49,623 bases of DNA. Origin: Candidatus Nanopelagicales bacterium (GTDB taxonomy: Bacteria > Actinomycetota > Actinomycetes > S36-B12). The position numbers and the translations under genes are program-made. Of this stretch, positions 24,010 to 32,708 are shown piece by piece. Location: assembly GCA_030726915.1 (NCBI GenBank), contig JANRCR010000055.1, positions 1-49,623 on the forward strand. Direction: 5' to 3'. Under the pieces are notes generated by a model, which saw only the letters and a program-made list of their open reading frames with translations, made no database searches and had not been told where the DNA came from. Each line of letters begins with the position of its first letter. The stretch's first letter is position 1.

Positions 24010-25323
24010 ATGCTTCACTCACCATGGTCGCGACGCGTGATCCCATCGACGGTCATCGCCGTGGCACTCGCTCTGCTAGGCACCGTGCTCCTCATCGCCG
24101 GGAGCCCTGATTCGGCACAGGCCGCCAGCCTGGTCGGCAAGCCATGTAAGAAGGTCGGCACGACCATGGGCGATGGACCCGGGCGCACGGTCATCTGCAC
24201 GAAGCTCAAGTCTGGCAAGAAGAAGGGCAAGTTGGTCTGGAAGTTGAGCAAGGGCACCAATCCGGGGCCCGGACCCGGTCCCAATCCTGATCCCGCATGC
24301 AAGACTCGTCCGGTCTTCACGAAGGACTTCATCGCGCCCGAGCACGTGCAGGTCGTCGTCCCCATCGGTGAGCAGACTGCCTACGGTGGCGTACTCTCCG
24401 TCCGCTCCTACGTGCACTCCAAGCCGGAGCTCGATGGCCAGCGCCTGCCGCTCTATGCGCCGGTCGACATGACCTTGAACCAGGCGGCCTACTACAAGAT
24501 CGGCACCGATCCCACGTACAAGCCGGAGTACTCCCTGTTCTTCGACGCGGGTTGTGGCGTTACGGTGCAGCTCTACCACGTCAAGGGCGTCGTCGGAGCG
24601 GTCGCGAGCGAGGTGCCGAAGGAACCGGTGCCTTCGAGCGCCGGGCAGCCGGTCACACCGACGCTCATCAAGGCGGGGGAGCAGATCGGGTGGTTTGAGG
24701 GCGAGGCGGGCCGGAGCGTGGCCTTCGACCTCAGGGTTGAGGACACGGGTCGCACGAACACCTTCATCAATCAGGCTCGGTTCACGTCGTCCCCTGGAGC
24801 TTCGGGGGAACTCTATGCAGTCTGCCCCTATGACTTCTACGCCGGAGTACAACGCGAGCGCTGGCTCGCCAAGCTGGGTGCTCCGTCGACCGATCCCGTG
24901 CCCGGCACGCCGTGCGGCACGATCTCGCAGGGCAAGGTGGGCACCGCGCAAGGCATGTGGTTCTTCAGCGACGCCAAGGTCAACTCGCTCACGTATCGCG
25001 GGGAGACGTGGAATGAGGGGATGCCCGCTGGTCAGTACCAGTCGCAGATCGTCTTCAACGTCGATCCTCGCAACACGATCCGCATCGGTGGGCTCAACGC
25101 TGCCAGGCCGCTCGTCCAGATGATGATCAGCAAGCAGGGTCCGGGATCTGATACGTGGCGCGACCCGCTGTCGCTGACTGCCGGCCAGGAACACTGCTGG
25201 TCGAATTCGAGCCAATCTGTGAAGGTGCGCCTCTCCGCTGACGGCGCCTCTCTCACGGCGGTCGTGGGGACCGGTGCGTGCTCGGGCCTCGACCTCTCCC
25301 GCGGCCAGGTCTACGTCCGCTGA
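24010..25323 (+). CDS. Secreted protein sharing the N-terminal Cys module
   Basis: 437 residues. The signal peptide is followed by ASLVGKPCKKVGTTMGDGPG and VICTKL...GKLVWKL, nearly the same module as in the preceding gene, then a Pro/Gly linker (NPGPGPGPNPDP). The remaining 330 residues have several Cys and strand-rich segments (VSLFFDAGCGVTVQLYHV-like region near 185, WSNSSQSVKVRL near the end) but no domain I recognise. It is 11 bp from the preceding gene and probably co-transcribed. The module may bind the cell wall; that is a guess. Confidence 0.65.
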   Translation: MLHSPWSRRVIPSTVIAVALALLGTVLLIAGSPDSAQAASLVGKPCKKVGTTMGDGPGRTVICTKLKSGKKKGKLVWKLSKGTNPGPGPGPNPDPACKTRPVFTKDFIAPEHVQVVVPIGEQTAYGGVLSVRSYVHSKPELDGQRLPLYAPVDMTLNQAAYYKIGTDPTYKPEYSLFFDAGCGVTVQLYHVKGVVGAVASEVPKEPVPSSAGQPVTPTLIKAGEQIGWFEGEAGRSVAFDLRVEDTGRTNTFINQARFTSSPGASGELYAVCPYDFYAGVQRERWLAKLGAPSTDPVPGTPCGTISQGKVGTAQGMWFFSDAKVNSLTYRGETWNEGMPAGQYQSQIVFNVDPRNTIRIGGLNAARPLVQMMISKQGPGSDTWRDPLSLTAGQEHCWSNSSQSVKVRLSADGASLTAVVGTGACSGLDLSRGQVYVR

Positions 25324-25346
25324 GATCCCCGGTTAGGGTCGAGTCC

Positions 25347-27149
25347 ATGCTGCGTCGACCGATCGTGATCCTGTCCGCGGGGGCCCTTGCCGTGGGACTG
25401 CTGATCGCGCCGGGTGCTGCAGCGGACTCCGAAGGTGTCGCCCCGGAGGCATCGCCGGCTGCGGTGGTTCGCGCCGATGACCCGAGTGTCACCTTCCTCG
25501 TCGGTCTGCCGCGCGACCGATCAGCCCTGGATAAGGCGGCGACCGAGCGCTCAACTCCCGGCAACCTGCTCTACCGGGATCATCCCTCGCTGGTTAACGC
25601 CGGCAAGGCGTACGGCGCTTCGTCGAAGTCGGTCACGCGCTTGCGCGCTGCTGCTCAAAAGCTCGGCATTGACGTGAGCGTTGACAAGGGCCGCATCCTG
25701 GCGCGCCTCACCGCACCCGTCTCCGTGTGGAATAAGGCCTACGGATTGAAGATGCGCAGCACCACGCCGACACCGACGTTTCCCTATCGGACCTTCTCGA
25801 TGCTCGACGGCACCGCCTACGCCAAGGCACCCGCCAGTCTGCGCACGGTCACCGCCGAGTGGGTGCCGACGTACGCCGAGTACGTTGCGAGCGCCGACGT
25901 GCCAGGCATTTCCGGAGCCACATTCGACGAATTCGAAGAGCTGCTGGCCTCGACCGGCAGCCCGAATCCCTGGCCGCGCAATCTCGGCACCGTGCCAGCG
26001 GGCACGTGTGATGCGCCGGCCGTGAAGGCCAAGGCGGTCTATGTCCCCGTGCAGATTCAGGCCGCCTACGGCACGGCGGCCCTGGCAGCCAAGGGGGTGC
26101 GCGGTCAGGATGCCCGACTCACCGTCATCTCCCTGGGCGGTGGCTACGCCGCTCAAGACCTCGCGGATGCTGCGGAATGTTTCGGCTACACCGCTCCTCG
26201 CATCAATGTCGTCAGGGGCACTGGTGTGCCGCAGCCGTTCGTCAATGCATCCAGTGAGACCCACCTGGATCTCATCACGGCTTCCGCCGCGTTGCCGCGC
26301 GCATCATCCATCACCCTGCTCGAGGTCGTCGAAGGGCTGACGGGTTTCACCGATGCTTTTGCGCGCATGCTGGACGGCCCATCAGTCCCCGATGTCGCGT
26401 CACTGTCCTACGGTGTATGTGAGGCTGAGTACGACGTCCAGTACGGCGACTACCTCACGCTCAATGAAGACCTCCTGCGCCTGGCCGCGATTGTCGGTAC
26501 ATCCGTCATCGTCGCGGCGGGTGACTACGGCTCATCCATGTGCGGTGCGCAGATCGCGGAGGAGTCGGGTGAGCCGACGGTGTGGTACCCGGCCAGCTCC
26601 GCGTGGGTCACCGCGGTGGGAGGCACGCGACTTGCGCTGAAGCCCGACAACACGCGCCGCACCGAGCGCGTGTGGAACGACCTGCCGTACGTCAGTGGGA
26701 TCACCCCACCCGGTCCGGCCGGCAGCGGTGGCCCCAGCATCCTGGTCGATCGTCCGTGGTGGCAGGCGGGAGTCACGCCGGTGGGGCCGCGCACGGTCCC
26801 CGATGTGGCCCTGCTCGGGGCCATCCGACCGGGTTGGCCGATTGTCTACGGCGGTGAGGTCTTCACCGTCGGGGGCACGAGCGGGGGCGCACCCTTCCTC
26901 GCGGCCAATCTCGCCGCCATGTCCGCGGCGCAGCGCGGTCGGGGTTTCCCAACGATCGGCTTCGCCAATGCCTGGCTCTACTCAGCCGCGGCCGCCAAGA
27001 CGTCCCCCTTCTTTGATGTGGTTGCGGGCTCCAACGCCGTACAGGTAGTGGGCTGCTGCTCGGCCTATCCCGGCTATGACATGGCAAGTGGACTCGGCGT
27101 ACCCGTCATGGATCGGCTGTATGCGACGCTGCCACGCCCCGCTGGCTGA
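25347..27149 (+). CDS. Secreted S53-family (sedolisin) serine peptidase
   Basis: 600 residues: signal peptide (1-26), a pro-kumamolisin activation domain (about 45-180) and the catalytic domain. The S53 triad is visible as E304 and D308 in SSETHLDL and S512 in VGGTSGGAP, with the oxyanion Asp D393 in AAGDYGSS. The C-terminal calcium-site pattern FFDVVAGSN...GYDMASGLG is present. Sedolisins are typically acid-active and self-process. TAGGGT (25334-25339) lies seven bases before ATG 25347. The frame opens at 25278, but that part overlaps the preceding gene. Confidence 0.92.
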   Translation: MLRRPIVILSAGALAVGLLIAPGAAADSEGVAPEASPAAVVRADDPSVTFLVGLPRDRSALDKAATERSTPGNLLYRDHPSLVNAGKAYGASSKSVTRLRAAAQKLGIDVSVDKGRILARLTAPVSVWNKAYGLKMRSTTPTPTFPYRTFSMLDGTAYAKAPASLRTVTAEWVPTYAEYVASADVPGISGATFDEFEELLASTGSPNPWPRNLGTVPAGTCDAPAVKAKAVYVPVQIQAAYGTAALAAKGVRGQDARLTVISLGGGYAAQDLADAAECFGYTAPRINVVRGTGVPQPFVNASSETHLDLITASAALPRASSITLLEVVEGLTGFTDAFARMLDGPSVPDVASLSYGVCEAEYDVQYGDYLTLNEDLLRLAAIVGTSVIVAAGDYGSSMCGAQIAEESGEPTVWYPASSAWVTAVGGTRLALKPDNTRRTERVWNDLPYVSGITPPGPAGSGGPSILVDRPWWQAGVTPVGPRTVPDVALLGAIRPGWPIVYGGEVFTVGGTSGGAPFLAANLAAMSAAQRGRGFPTIGFANAWLYSAAAAKTSPFFDVVAGSNAVQVVGCCSAYPGYDMASGLGVPVMDRLYATLPRPAG

Positions 27150-27187
27150 CACACGCCAGCGGATACGCGCCAGCAGAGGCAAACCGA

Positions 27188-27201
27188 CGAGATGCATCTC
27201 G
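27188..27201. repeat. 14-bp palindrome between convergent genes
   Basis: CGAGATGCATCTCG, a perfect palindrome just before the stop of the FUSC gene and 39 bp after the S53 peptidase stop. It has no loop, so it is a poor RNA hairpin; it may be a protein site or chance. Confidence 0.4.
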
Positions 27202-27202
27202 G

Positions 27203-29104
27203 CTAGGCGGGAGACATCTCCATCGACGTGATGCGCGCATCAATATCGTCAAGATCTCCCGTGATGCGCGACCACGTCCCTGGATCCTGCGTGCCGTGTC
27301 GTTCGAGAAGTTCCTCCGCAAGGATGGCGGACGCGCTGTCGATGGCGTCGGCGAGGATGGCGGCCGCCTCGTCCGGATCGACGTGTGGACCGGGTCGTTC
27401 CCACAATCCCGGTGGCTCAGCCACGGCAGCGGACACCGCGGCAAGCGCTGCGGTCCGTGTGGCGAGGACCTGTGACCTGGCGGCGGCGGCGTCTTGACCC
27501 GTCTGCACCACCCGCGCGTACTCCCGCAGTGCCTGACAGGTGGCGCGCAGGGCACCCAGTGTCGCGACACTGGCCCGCCGGGGACGGATCGAGCTGACCA
27601 GGATCACCCACACTCCTGCGACCACCGTGGCGACCAGGCGGGAGATGAGGTTGCGCTCCAATTCGGGGTTGTCGAACTCGCCGAGCAGCAGGACGAAGGC
27701 CGTGATGCCCACGACCGCCACGGGATAATTGGCCCAGAGGAAAGCGAGTGCCAGCGCACCCGCCACGCCGAGTGAGATGGACAGCAGGATCTGCTCACTC
27801 GGGAGATCTCGCACCGCGAGCGCGATGGCGGCGACGGCGATCAGGCCCACGATCGTGCCGACGATGCGCATGACAACGCGCGACACCGTGCTGGCGATAT
27901 CGGGCTTGGCTATCCACGCCACCGTGAGAGGCACCCAGTAGCCGTGCGGCTGATCGATCAGGACCGCAAAGAGGGTCGCTCCACCAAACGCCACCATGAG
28001 CCGCAGGGTGTGTTCGACGACAGCATTCGAGCGATGAGCATGGGCACGCAGCCGGGTAAGGACGGGCAGGTGCGGGAGGTGCACCGGCTTCAGCTCTGCG
28101 CGTCGGCCGATGGGCCACGCACCATCGAGGCGCTGCGTGGCGGCTCGTAAGCCCGCGGTGAGCTCTTCTGCCAGGATCCCCAACCGAGGATCGGGTGCGA
28201 CCGCCACGATCTCGTCGAGGGCGCGCAGTCGAGTGGTCGGTCGGGCACGACGCCGGCGGCTGGGGATCCCCAGTGGGCCCTGGACCTCATCGGCCAGGGC
28301 CGCGGCGACAGTTCCGGCAGCCCGAGCGACATCATCGACGTACGTCGGTGACACGGATCGTTCGGCGAGCAAAGCCAGCAGGGCGAGTCTCGTGCGCTCC
28401 GCGTCACCCAGCAGGTCATGGACCCACGCCGCGGTGTCATCCGTGCAGCCTCGGTGGTCGGCCACCGTATGTGCCGCGAGGATCTCCGCCGCGATGGTGG
28501 GCGCTGCCAGGGCCAAGCCGCGCCGACGTGTGGCCTGATCAATCTCCCGGAAGGTGCGAGCAATGCTCGTGCGCACCGCCGGGAGACGATGCAGGGGTGT
28601 CATCGCCAGGTTGACCGCGATCGTGATGAAGCCGCCGACCACAAAGAGCCCAGCGTCTTCGATGGCGACGTTGACGCCGACTCCGAAGCCGGAGTAGAGG
28701 GCAAAGAGCACCAGGGACAGGACTCCGATGAGCGCTCCCCGCATGCTGAGTGCACCCGCATAGCCGACTGCTGCGGCGACGAGCACCGCGAGGATGACAT
28801 GGGGGATCGTGGCACCGCTGACCAGGCCGCCGAGGAGTACGGCGAGGCTGATCCACAGGATGCCCCAGAGCATGGAGCGCAGGCGGATCTGTGGTGCCTC
28901 GGTGGAGTCCAGGATCGCAATGAAGAGCACTCCGATGGCGATGGACGTGGCGATCGGGATGTTGCCCGATGGCAGGGCAAGGAGGAAGATAAAGGAGAGG
29001 AGTGTGCCGGTGCGCAGTGCGGGAGCGACATCGATGTGGGATCTCTGCAGGCGCAGGCAGGCGTGCAGGGCCTCGGATGCGGCTTGACTCGTGCCCCGAC
29101 TCAC
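27203..29104 (-). CDS. FUSC-family (aromatic acid exporter-like) membrane protein
   Basis: 633 residues with two clusters of membrane helices (about 30-170 and 370-490) separated by a soluble helical region and followed by a cytosolic helical tail, the layout of FUSC/YccS-type proteins. The second cluster starts VVEHTLRLMVAFGGATLFAV and includes HGYWVPLTVAW, the family signature. GTG 29104 has CATACT six bases upstream. Family members export p-hydroxybenzoate, fusaric acid and similar compounds; the substrate here is not known. Confidence 0.82.
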   Translation of the reverse strand: MSRGTSQAASEALHACLRLQRSHIDVAPALRTGTLLSFIFLLALPSGNIPIATSIAIGVLFIAILDSTEAPQIRLRSMLWGILWISLAVLLGGLVSGATIPHVILAVLVAAAVGYAGALSMRGALIGVLSLVLFALYSGFGVGVNVAIEDAGLFVVGGFITIAVNLAMTPLHRLPAVRTSIARTFREIDQATRRRGLALAAPTIAAEILAAHTVADHRGCTDDTAAWVHDLLGDAERTRLALLALLAERSVSPTYVDDVARAAGTVAAALADEVQGPLGIPSRRRRARPTTRLRALDEIVAVAPDPRLGILAEELTAGLRAATQRLDGAWPIGRRAELKPVHLPHLPVLTRLRAHAHRSNAVVEHTLRLMVAFGGATLFAVLIDQPHGYWVPLTVAWIAKPDIASTVSRVVMRIVGTIVGLIAVAAIALAVRDLPSEQILLSISLGVAGALALAFLWANYPVAVVGITAFVLLLGEFDNPELERNLISRLVATVVAGVWVILVSSIRPRRASVATLGALRATCQALREYARVVQTGQDAAAARSQVLATRTAALAAVSAAVAEPPGLWERPGPHVDPDEAAAILADAIDSASAILAEELLERHGTQDPGTWSRITGDLDDIDARITSMEMSPA

Positions 29105-29156
29105 AGGGGGAGTATGCCGCGCTGCTGGCAGCCTCGCTCACCGTGACGGCATGTGG

Positions 29157-29171
29157 GGGTGTCTGACACCC
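29157..29171. promoter_or_regulatory. Palindrome upstream of the FUSC gene
   Basis: GGGTGTCTGACACCC, 7-bp perfect arms around one base, centred about 48 bp upstream of the likely transcription start of the FUSC gene and 19 bp after the methyltransferase stop. It could be an operator for the exporter or a small hairpin behind the methyltransferase gene. Confidence 0.4.
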
Positions 29172-29189
29172 GGCGGCTGAGTCGACTCG

Positions 29190-30068
29190 TCAGTTGCTCC
29201 GGCGCACCCGGAGCGTGTAGGTCAGCGGGAGCCGATCCCGGCCCTCGGTGAGACGCCACTCGCCGTCCGCATCCTCGACCATTGTGCCGGGCAGCGCCTC
29301 CCATGGGCAGCTGTCATGCTCGACCATCAGGTCCAGGGCCATCCCCGTGTCGAGCAGAGCCATGACCGTTTCCCCGAGTCCGTGATTCCACGAGTGCGAG
29401 ACCTCAGCGGTGAAGGTTGTGTCGACCGGGAGATAACTCCCGTCGTGGGTGTCGGTGATGGGGGTGGGCACCTCGAAGTAGGGGAAGCCCACCACGAGGT
29501 CATCATCGACCTCCTCGTCCATCGACCACAGCATGGGATGACCCTCGCGGATAAAGAGGAAGCCGCCGGGGCGCAGCAGGTCGTGCACCACCTGCGCCCA
29601 GCGACGCACATCGGGCAGCCAGCACAGCGCGCCGATGCCGGTGAAGACGAAGTCGAATCGCTCGCGGCCGAGTGCCGCCACCGCGTCATAGACATCGGAC
29701 TGGACGAAGTCGACTTCGGCACCGGTCTCCGCAGCCAATGCGCGCGCCTGGGCGAGGGACTCCCCGGAGAAGTCCAGGCCGGTCATGTGTGCCCCGCGTC
29801 GCACGAGGGAGATGGTGTCGGTGCCGATGTGACACTGCAGATGTACGCCGTCCAGGCCCTCGACGTCACCGAGCAGCGGGATGTCAAAGCCCACCACATC
29901 ACTGAGGTACGCCGGATCCTCGCGGAAGCGCTCGACTCGGTAGCCATCCGCACGCGCGTGCGCGGGTGCACGCTCATCCCACGCCGCGAGGTTGTCCCGA
30001 TAGAAGCGGTCCTTGATCACGGCGGATCGCGGTGCGGGGGAGCGGGGACCCCGGGAGGAGGACGTCAT
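29190..30068 (-). CDS. Class I SAM-dependent methyltransferase
   Basis: 292 residues. Motif I is VHLQCHIGTDTISLVRRGAH (the usual GxGxG is replaced by CHIGTD, typical of one methyltransferase subgroup), followed by MTGLDFSGESL (motif II acidic residue) and FDFVFTGIGALCWLPD and HDLLRPGGFLFIRE (motifs III-IV). ATG 30068 has TAGGGT six bases upstream, leaderless. The acceptor is unknown. It precedes the FUSC gene on the same strand with an 85-bp gap. Confidence 0.85.
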   Translation of the reverse strand: MTSSSRGPRSPAPRSAVIKDRFYRDNLAAWDERAPAHARADGYRVERFREDPAYLSDVVGFDIPLLGDVEGLDGVHLQCHIGTDTISLVRRGAHMTGLDFSGESLAQARALAAETGAEVDFVQSDVYDAVAALGRERFDFVFTGIGALCWLPDVRRWAQVVHDLLRPGGFLFIREGHPMLWSMDEEVDDDLVVGFPYFEVPTPITDTHDGSYLPVDTTFTAEVSHSWNHGLGETVMALLDTGMALDLMVEHDSCPWEALPGTMVEDADGEWRLTEGRDRLPLTYTLRVRRSN

Positions 30069-30165
30069 GGGCTCACCCTAGACATGGATCAGTCGCGGTC
30101 CAGCCGCTCCCGTGTGTGGCCGTGGCGTACTGGACACGGATGGATCTTCACGAGAGGGTCAACGA

Positions 30166-31281
30166 GTGAGCGCGCCATCGACCGAATCCCCTCCGGACAG
30201 GCCGGTCAAAAAGTCGGGCGGTTGGAAGTCGTGGCTGCCCAAGGTCATCCTCACGCTGCTGGGTCTTGTCCTGGCCTACTTCATCTTCAGCTACATGGCC
30301 ACCAACTTTGGCGGATTCGAGCAGGGCGTCCAGTCGGCGTTCTCCATGCCCCTGATCTGGACGGTCGCGGCCATCGCCGCCGCCATCTTCGCCATTGCCG
30401 TCTACCCGCTCACCGCTATCGCGGCCATTCCCCACCTGGGATATGTGCCGGCGTTCGTCGACCGACAGGGCGGCTTTGCGATCGCAACGACGATCCCCTT
30501 CGGCGGCGGCCCGATCGCGGTCGGTATGCAATACGCGATCCTTGCTCGCTACGGCGTCTCGCAGAGACTCGCGGCGGCTGCCGTCGCCGCGGATGCCCTG
30601 TGGACCTACCTCATGACCTTCGGCGCTCCCGGCGTGGCTCTCACCCTGCTGTGGATCTTCGAGCGCCGCGCAGTCACCGGTGATAGTTGCGGCGCGATCC
30701 CCTGCGAGACACTCGACATCATTGTCCTCATCGCGGGAGTTATCTGCCTGGTGTCGATGGCGGGGGTTGCCTTTGTCCTGCGCAGCCGCTCCAACGCTCA
30801 GCGAGTCGGTGAGTTTGCCCAGGGTCTGGTGGGTGCGGTCTTCCGCTTCATCAAGCGCACACCACCCGATGTCGTCGACAGTGTCGTTGGATTCAATGAC
30901 ACCGCGGCGGAGATGGTCGGCAAGCGCTGGCTGCCCATCACCCTCACCAACCTGCTCGCCCAGTTGGCCCCGATGCTGGTCATCATCGCGGCCCTGCGCG
31001 GAGTGGGAGCGGAGAGCATCACCGTCCTGGAGATTTTTGCCGCCTTCTCCGTCGCGCTCCTCCTGACGACCGTGCCGCTGGCACCGGGCGGCGCGGGCAC
31101 GGTGGACGCGGCGCTCATCGGCATGCTCGTAGCATTTGGTGCGGATTTTGATCAGGCTGTCGCCGCCGATGTCATCTGGCGTGCCTTCTGCTTCCTGCCG
31201 CAGATGGTCCTGGGCTGGCTTGCGGTCGGCTACTTCGGCATCCGCCAGCGGTTGGCCAGGCGCACCGCAACGCCTCAGTGA
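30166..31281 (+). CDS. LPG synthase / UPF0104-type flippase-domain membrane protein
   Basis: 371 residues with eight or so membrane helices after a charged N-terminus (RPVKKSGGWKSW). Features such as TTIPFGGGPIAVGMQYAIL and the late LLTTVPLAPGGAGTVDAALIG are those of the lysylphosphatidylglycerol synthase membrane region (UPF0104/YbhN group). The aminoacyl transferase domain is absent, so it is not an LPG synthase itself. GTG 30166 is chosen with GAGAGGG upstream; the frame opens earlier at 30112. Role unknown, possibly lipid translocation. Confidence 0.8.
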   Translation: MSAPSTESPPDRPVKKSGGWKSWLPKVILTLLGLVLAYFIFSYMATNFGGFEQGVQSAFSMPLIWTVAAIAAAIFAIAVYPLTAIAAIPHLGYVPAFVDRQGGFAIATTIPFGGGPIAVGMQYAILARYGVSQRLAAAAVAADALWTYLMTFGAPGVALTLLWIFERRAVTGDSCGAIPCETLDIIVLIAGVICLVSMAGVAFVLRSRSNAQRVGEFAQGLVGAVFRFIKRTPPDVVDSVVGFNDTAAEMVGKRWLPITLTNLLAQLAPMLVIIAALRGVGAESITVLEIFAAFSVALLLTTVPLAPGGAGTVDAALIGMLVAFGADFDQAVAADVIWRAFCFLPQMVLGWLAVGYFGIRQRLARRTATPQ

Positions 31282-31305
31282 GTGTCAGGCTCAGTGAGTG
31301 TCAGG
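31274..31305. repeat. 16-bp tandem duplication at the ends of two convergent genes
   Basis: CTCAGTGAGTGTCAGG occurs twice in direct succession (31274-31289, 31290-31305). The first copy contains the stop codon of the + strand membrane gene and the second the stop codon of the small - strand membrane gene. Confidence 0.85.
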
Positions 31306-31509
31306 TTCAGCGGCCATCTGACGGTCCAGACCCCGGCCAAACATCAGCACCGCGACAACCGTCCAGGCCGCGTACGCCAGAAGCAGGGGGATGTAGGTCA
31401 CGTAGTTTTGCGCCAGGGAACTGAAGATCACCCACACGAGTGCCACCAGCACCCATCCCACGATGATCGCGGAGCCGAAGTAGCGCTTTGTCGCGGCGTG
31501 GGTAGCCAT
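31291..31509 (-). CDS. Small two-helix membrane protein
   Basis: 72 residues with two hydrophobic helices (SAIIVGWVLVALVWVIFSSL and IPLLLAYAAWTVVAVLMFG) and short polar ends. AGGAG lies six or so bases before ATG 31509. A likely promoter is further upstream (TAGCCT on the minus strand near 31592-31597) with the palindrome 31603-31618 just behind it, giving a leader of about 75 nt. No known function. Confidence 0.72.
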   Translation of the reverse strand: MATHAATKRYFGSAIIVGWVLVALVWVIFSSLAQNYVTYIPLLLAYAAWTVVAVLMFGRGLDRQMAAEPDTH

Positions 31510-31602
31510 GGGTTCTCCTCGAGGAAGGCTCGGGCCGGGTCAGGCAAGACACGGCGGGAATGTCCGACTCAGGGTGCGTGAGGTTTTCCAGGCTAGTGGG
31601 GA

Positions 31603-31618
31603 GGGTGATCAATCACCC
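31603..31618. promoter_or_regulatory. Palindrome upstream of the small membrane protein gene
   Basis: GGGTGATCAATCACCC, 7-bp arms around CA. It lies just upstream of the minus-strand TAGCCT hexamer (31592-31597) and 77 bp before the divergent lipoprotein gene, a plausible operator position for either. Confidence 0.4.
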
Positions 31619-31694
31619 CTGCGCCCCTCATCCGAACGGTTGATCTCCGCGACTCACCGCGCGTGGGGTGTCGTGCGGCCCCTACCGTCGGATC

Positions 31695-32147
31695 ATGCGC
31701 CCCCAAGCCGTCGTCCTGATCGCATCCGTGCTCGCCGGAGGGCTGCTGACCGCTGCCTGTGTATCCACGGCCGCATCCGAACCTGCCCCGACGGCACCCT
31801 CCTCCGCTGCACCCAGCGTGTCGGCCTCACCGGAGGCACCCGGTCCGTCGCCTTCGCCCCCGGATACGACCACGCAAGCCAAGCCGACGGTGGCCGGGAT
31901 GGCGACCGATCGATTTGCCGATGCCGTGCTTGAGCAAATCGCATTCGAGTCCGTGGATCAGCTGGGTGATCAGCTCGTGATGGTGGCGATGAGCCCTCTG
32001 CTGCGCCAACTCGCGGCCTCGGCCGACATCACGACTAACCTCAAGTCCAAGGGCGGCATGGTGGCGCTCGTGGTGTCAGGTTCTGACGCCACCTGCACCA
32101 TCCGGGTGACGGATGCACCGCGTGCGCGCGGAGTCGTGTGTCGTTGA
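31695..32147 (+). CDS. Putative lipoprotein with Pro/Ser/Ala linker
   Basis: 150 residues: signal peptide with lipobox LTAAC (C22), a Pro/Ser/Thr/Ala linker of about 40 residues and a short folded domain (about 65-150) with two Cys (ATCTIRV and GVVCR) that may pair. No family recognised. TACCGT (31683-31688) lies six bases before ATG 31695, a leaderless arrangement. Confidence 0.72.
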   Translation: MRPQAVVLIASVLAGGLLTAACVSTAASEPAPTAPSSAAPSVSASPEAPGPSPSPPDTTTQAKPTVAGMATDRFADAVLEQIAFESVDQLGDQLVMVAMSPLLRQLAASADITTNLKSKGGMVALVVSGSDATCTIRVTDAPRARGVVCR

Positions 32148-32708
32148 TCAATCGCGTACGTCGTAGCGGTGGAGCATGACCGCAGCGACAGCATCCTGCA
32201 GTGCCGCCCCCGTCAGCGGCGGACCGTCACCGAGGACCCGACCCATGAGCAGAAGCGGCACGGGCTCTCCGGATTCACCGTGACCCGGGGGTGCGTAGTC
32301 GGGAACGTCGAGCAGGGTGAGGCCGTGCCGACGATAAAACTCGATCCGGCGAAGATCCTCATCCGCGTGCTCACCGATGGGCTTTTCAACGTCGAGTAGC
32401 AGAACGTCGTATCCCTCGGAGATCACGTGGGAGGACAGGGACATGAGCAACCGACCGCCCAGGCCACGGCCTCGCTGCTCAGAATCCACCGCGAGGTAGC
32501 GCACGAAGGTCATCCGGGTATCACCAAGGTGGCGGATGAGGCTGAGGCCGACGACCACGTCGTCAGGGTCGATGAGGACGAGGAGGTGCTCATCGGCGCG
32601 GTGATCACGGATCTGATGCCAGGGAGCCCGAACCGCCGGTGGGAAGGACTCCTCGTAGATGTCCTGGGCTCGTGACTCATCCGCCGGCGCAAAGGCGCGC
32701 ATCGTCAT
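32148..32708 (-). CDS. GNAT-family N-acetyltransferase
   Basis: 186 residues. The acetyl-CoA loop is visible in VRYLAVDSEQRGRGLGGRLL (QxxGxG/A), with an early ESFPPAVRAPW and a late RRIEFYRRHGL typical of the fold. ATG 32708 overlaps the stop of the upstream acyl-CoA ligase by four bases (ATGA), so it is the last gene of the crotonase-ligase-GNAT operon. The acceptor is unknown; the operon suggests a link to acyl-CoA metabolism but could be incidental. Confidence 0.82.
   Translation of the reverse strand: MTMRAFAPADESRAQDIYEESFPPAVRAPWHQIRDHRADEHLLVLIDPDDVVVGLSLIRHLGDTRMTFVRYLAVDSEQRGRGLGGRLLMSLSSHVISEGYDVLLLDVEKPIGEHADEDLRRIEFYRRHGLTLLDVPDYAPPGHGESGEPVPLLLMGRVLGDGPPLTGAALQDAVAAVMLHRYDVRD

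Noticed and set aside
29316-30683. 455-codon plus-strand open frame spanning two genes
   Set aside because: Runs antisense to the methyltransferase and then out of frame through the LPG-synthase-like gene; both of those have real motifs.
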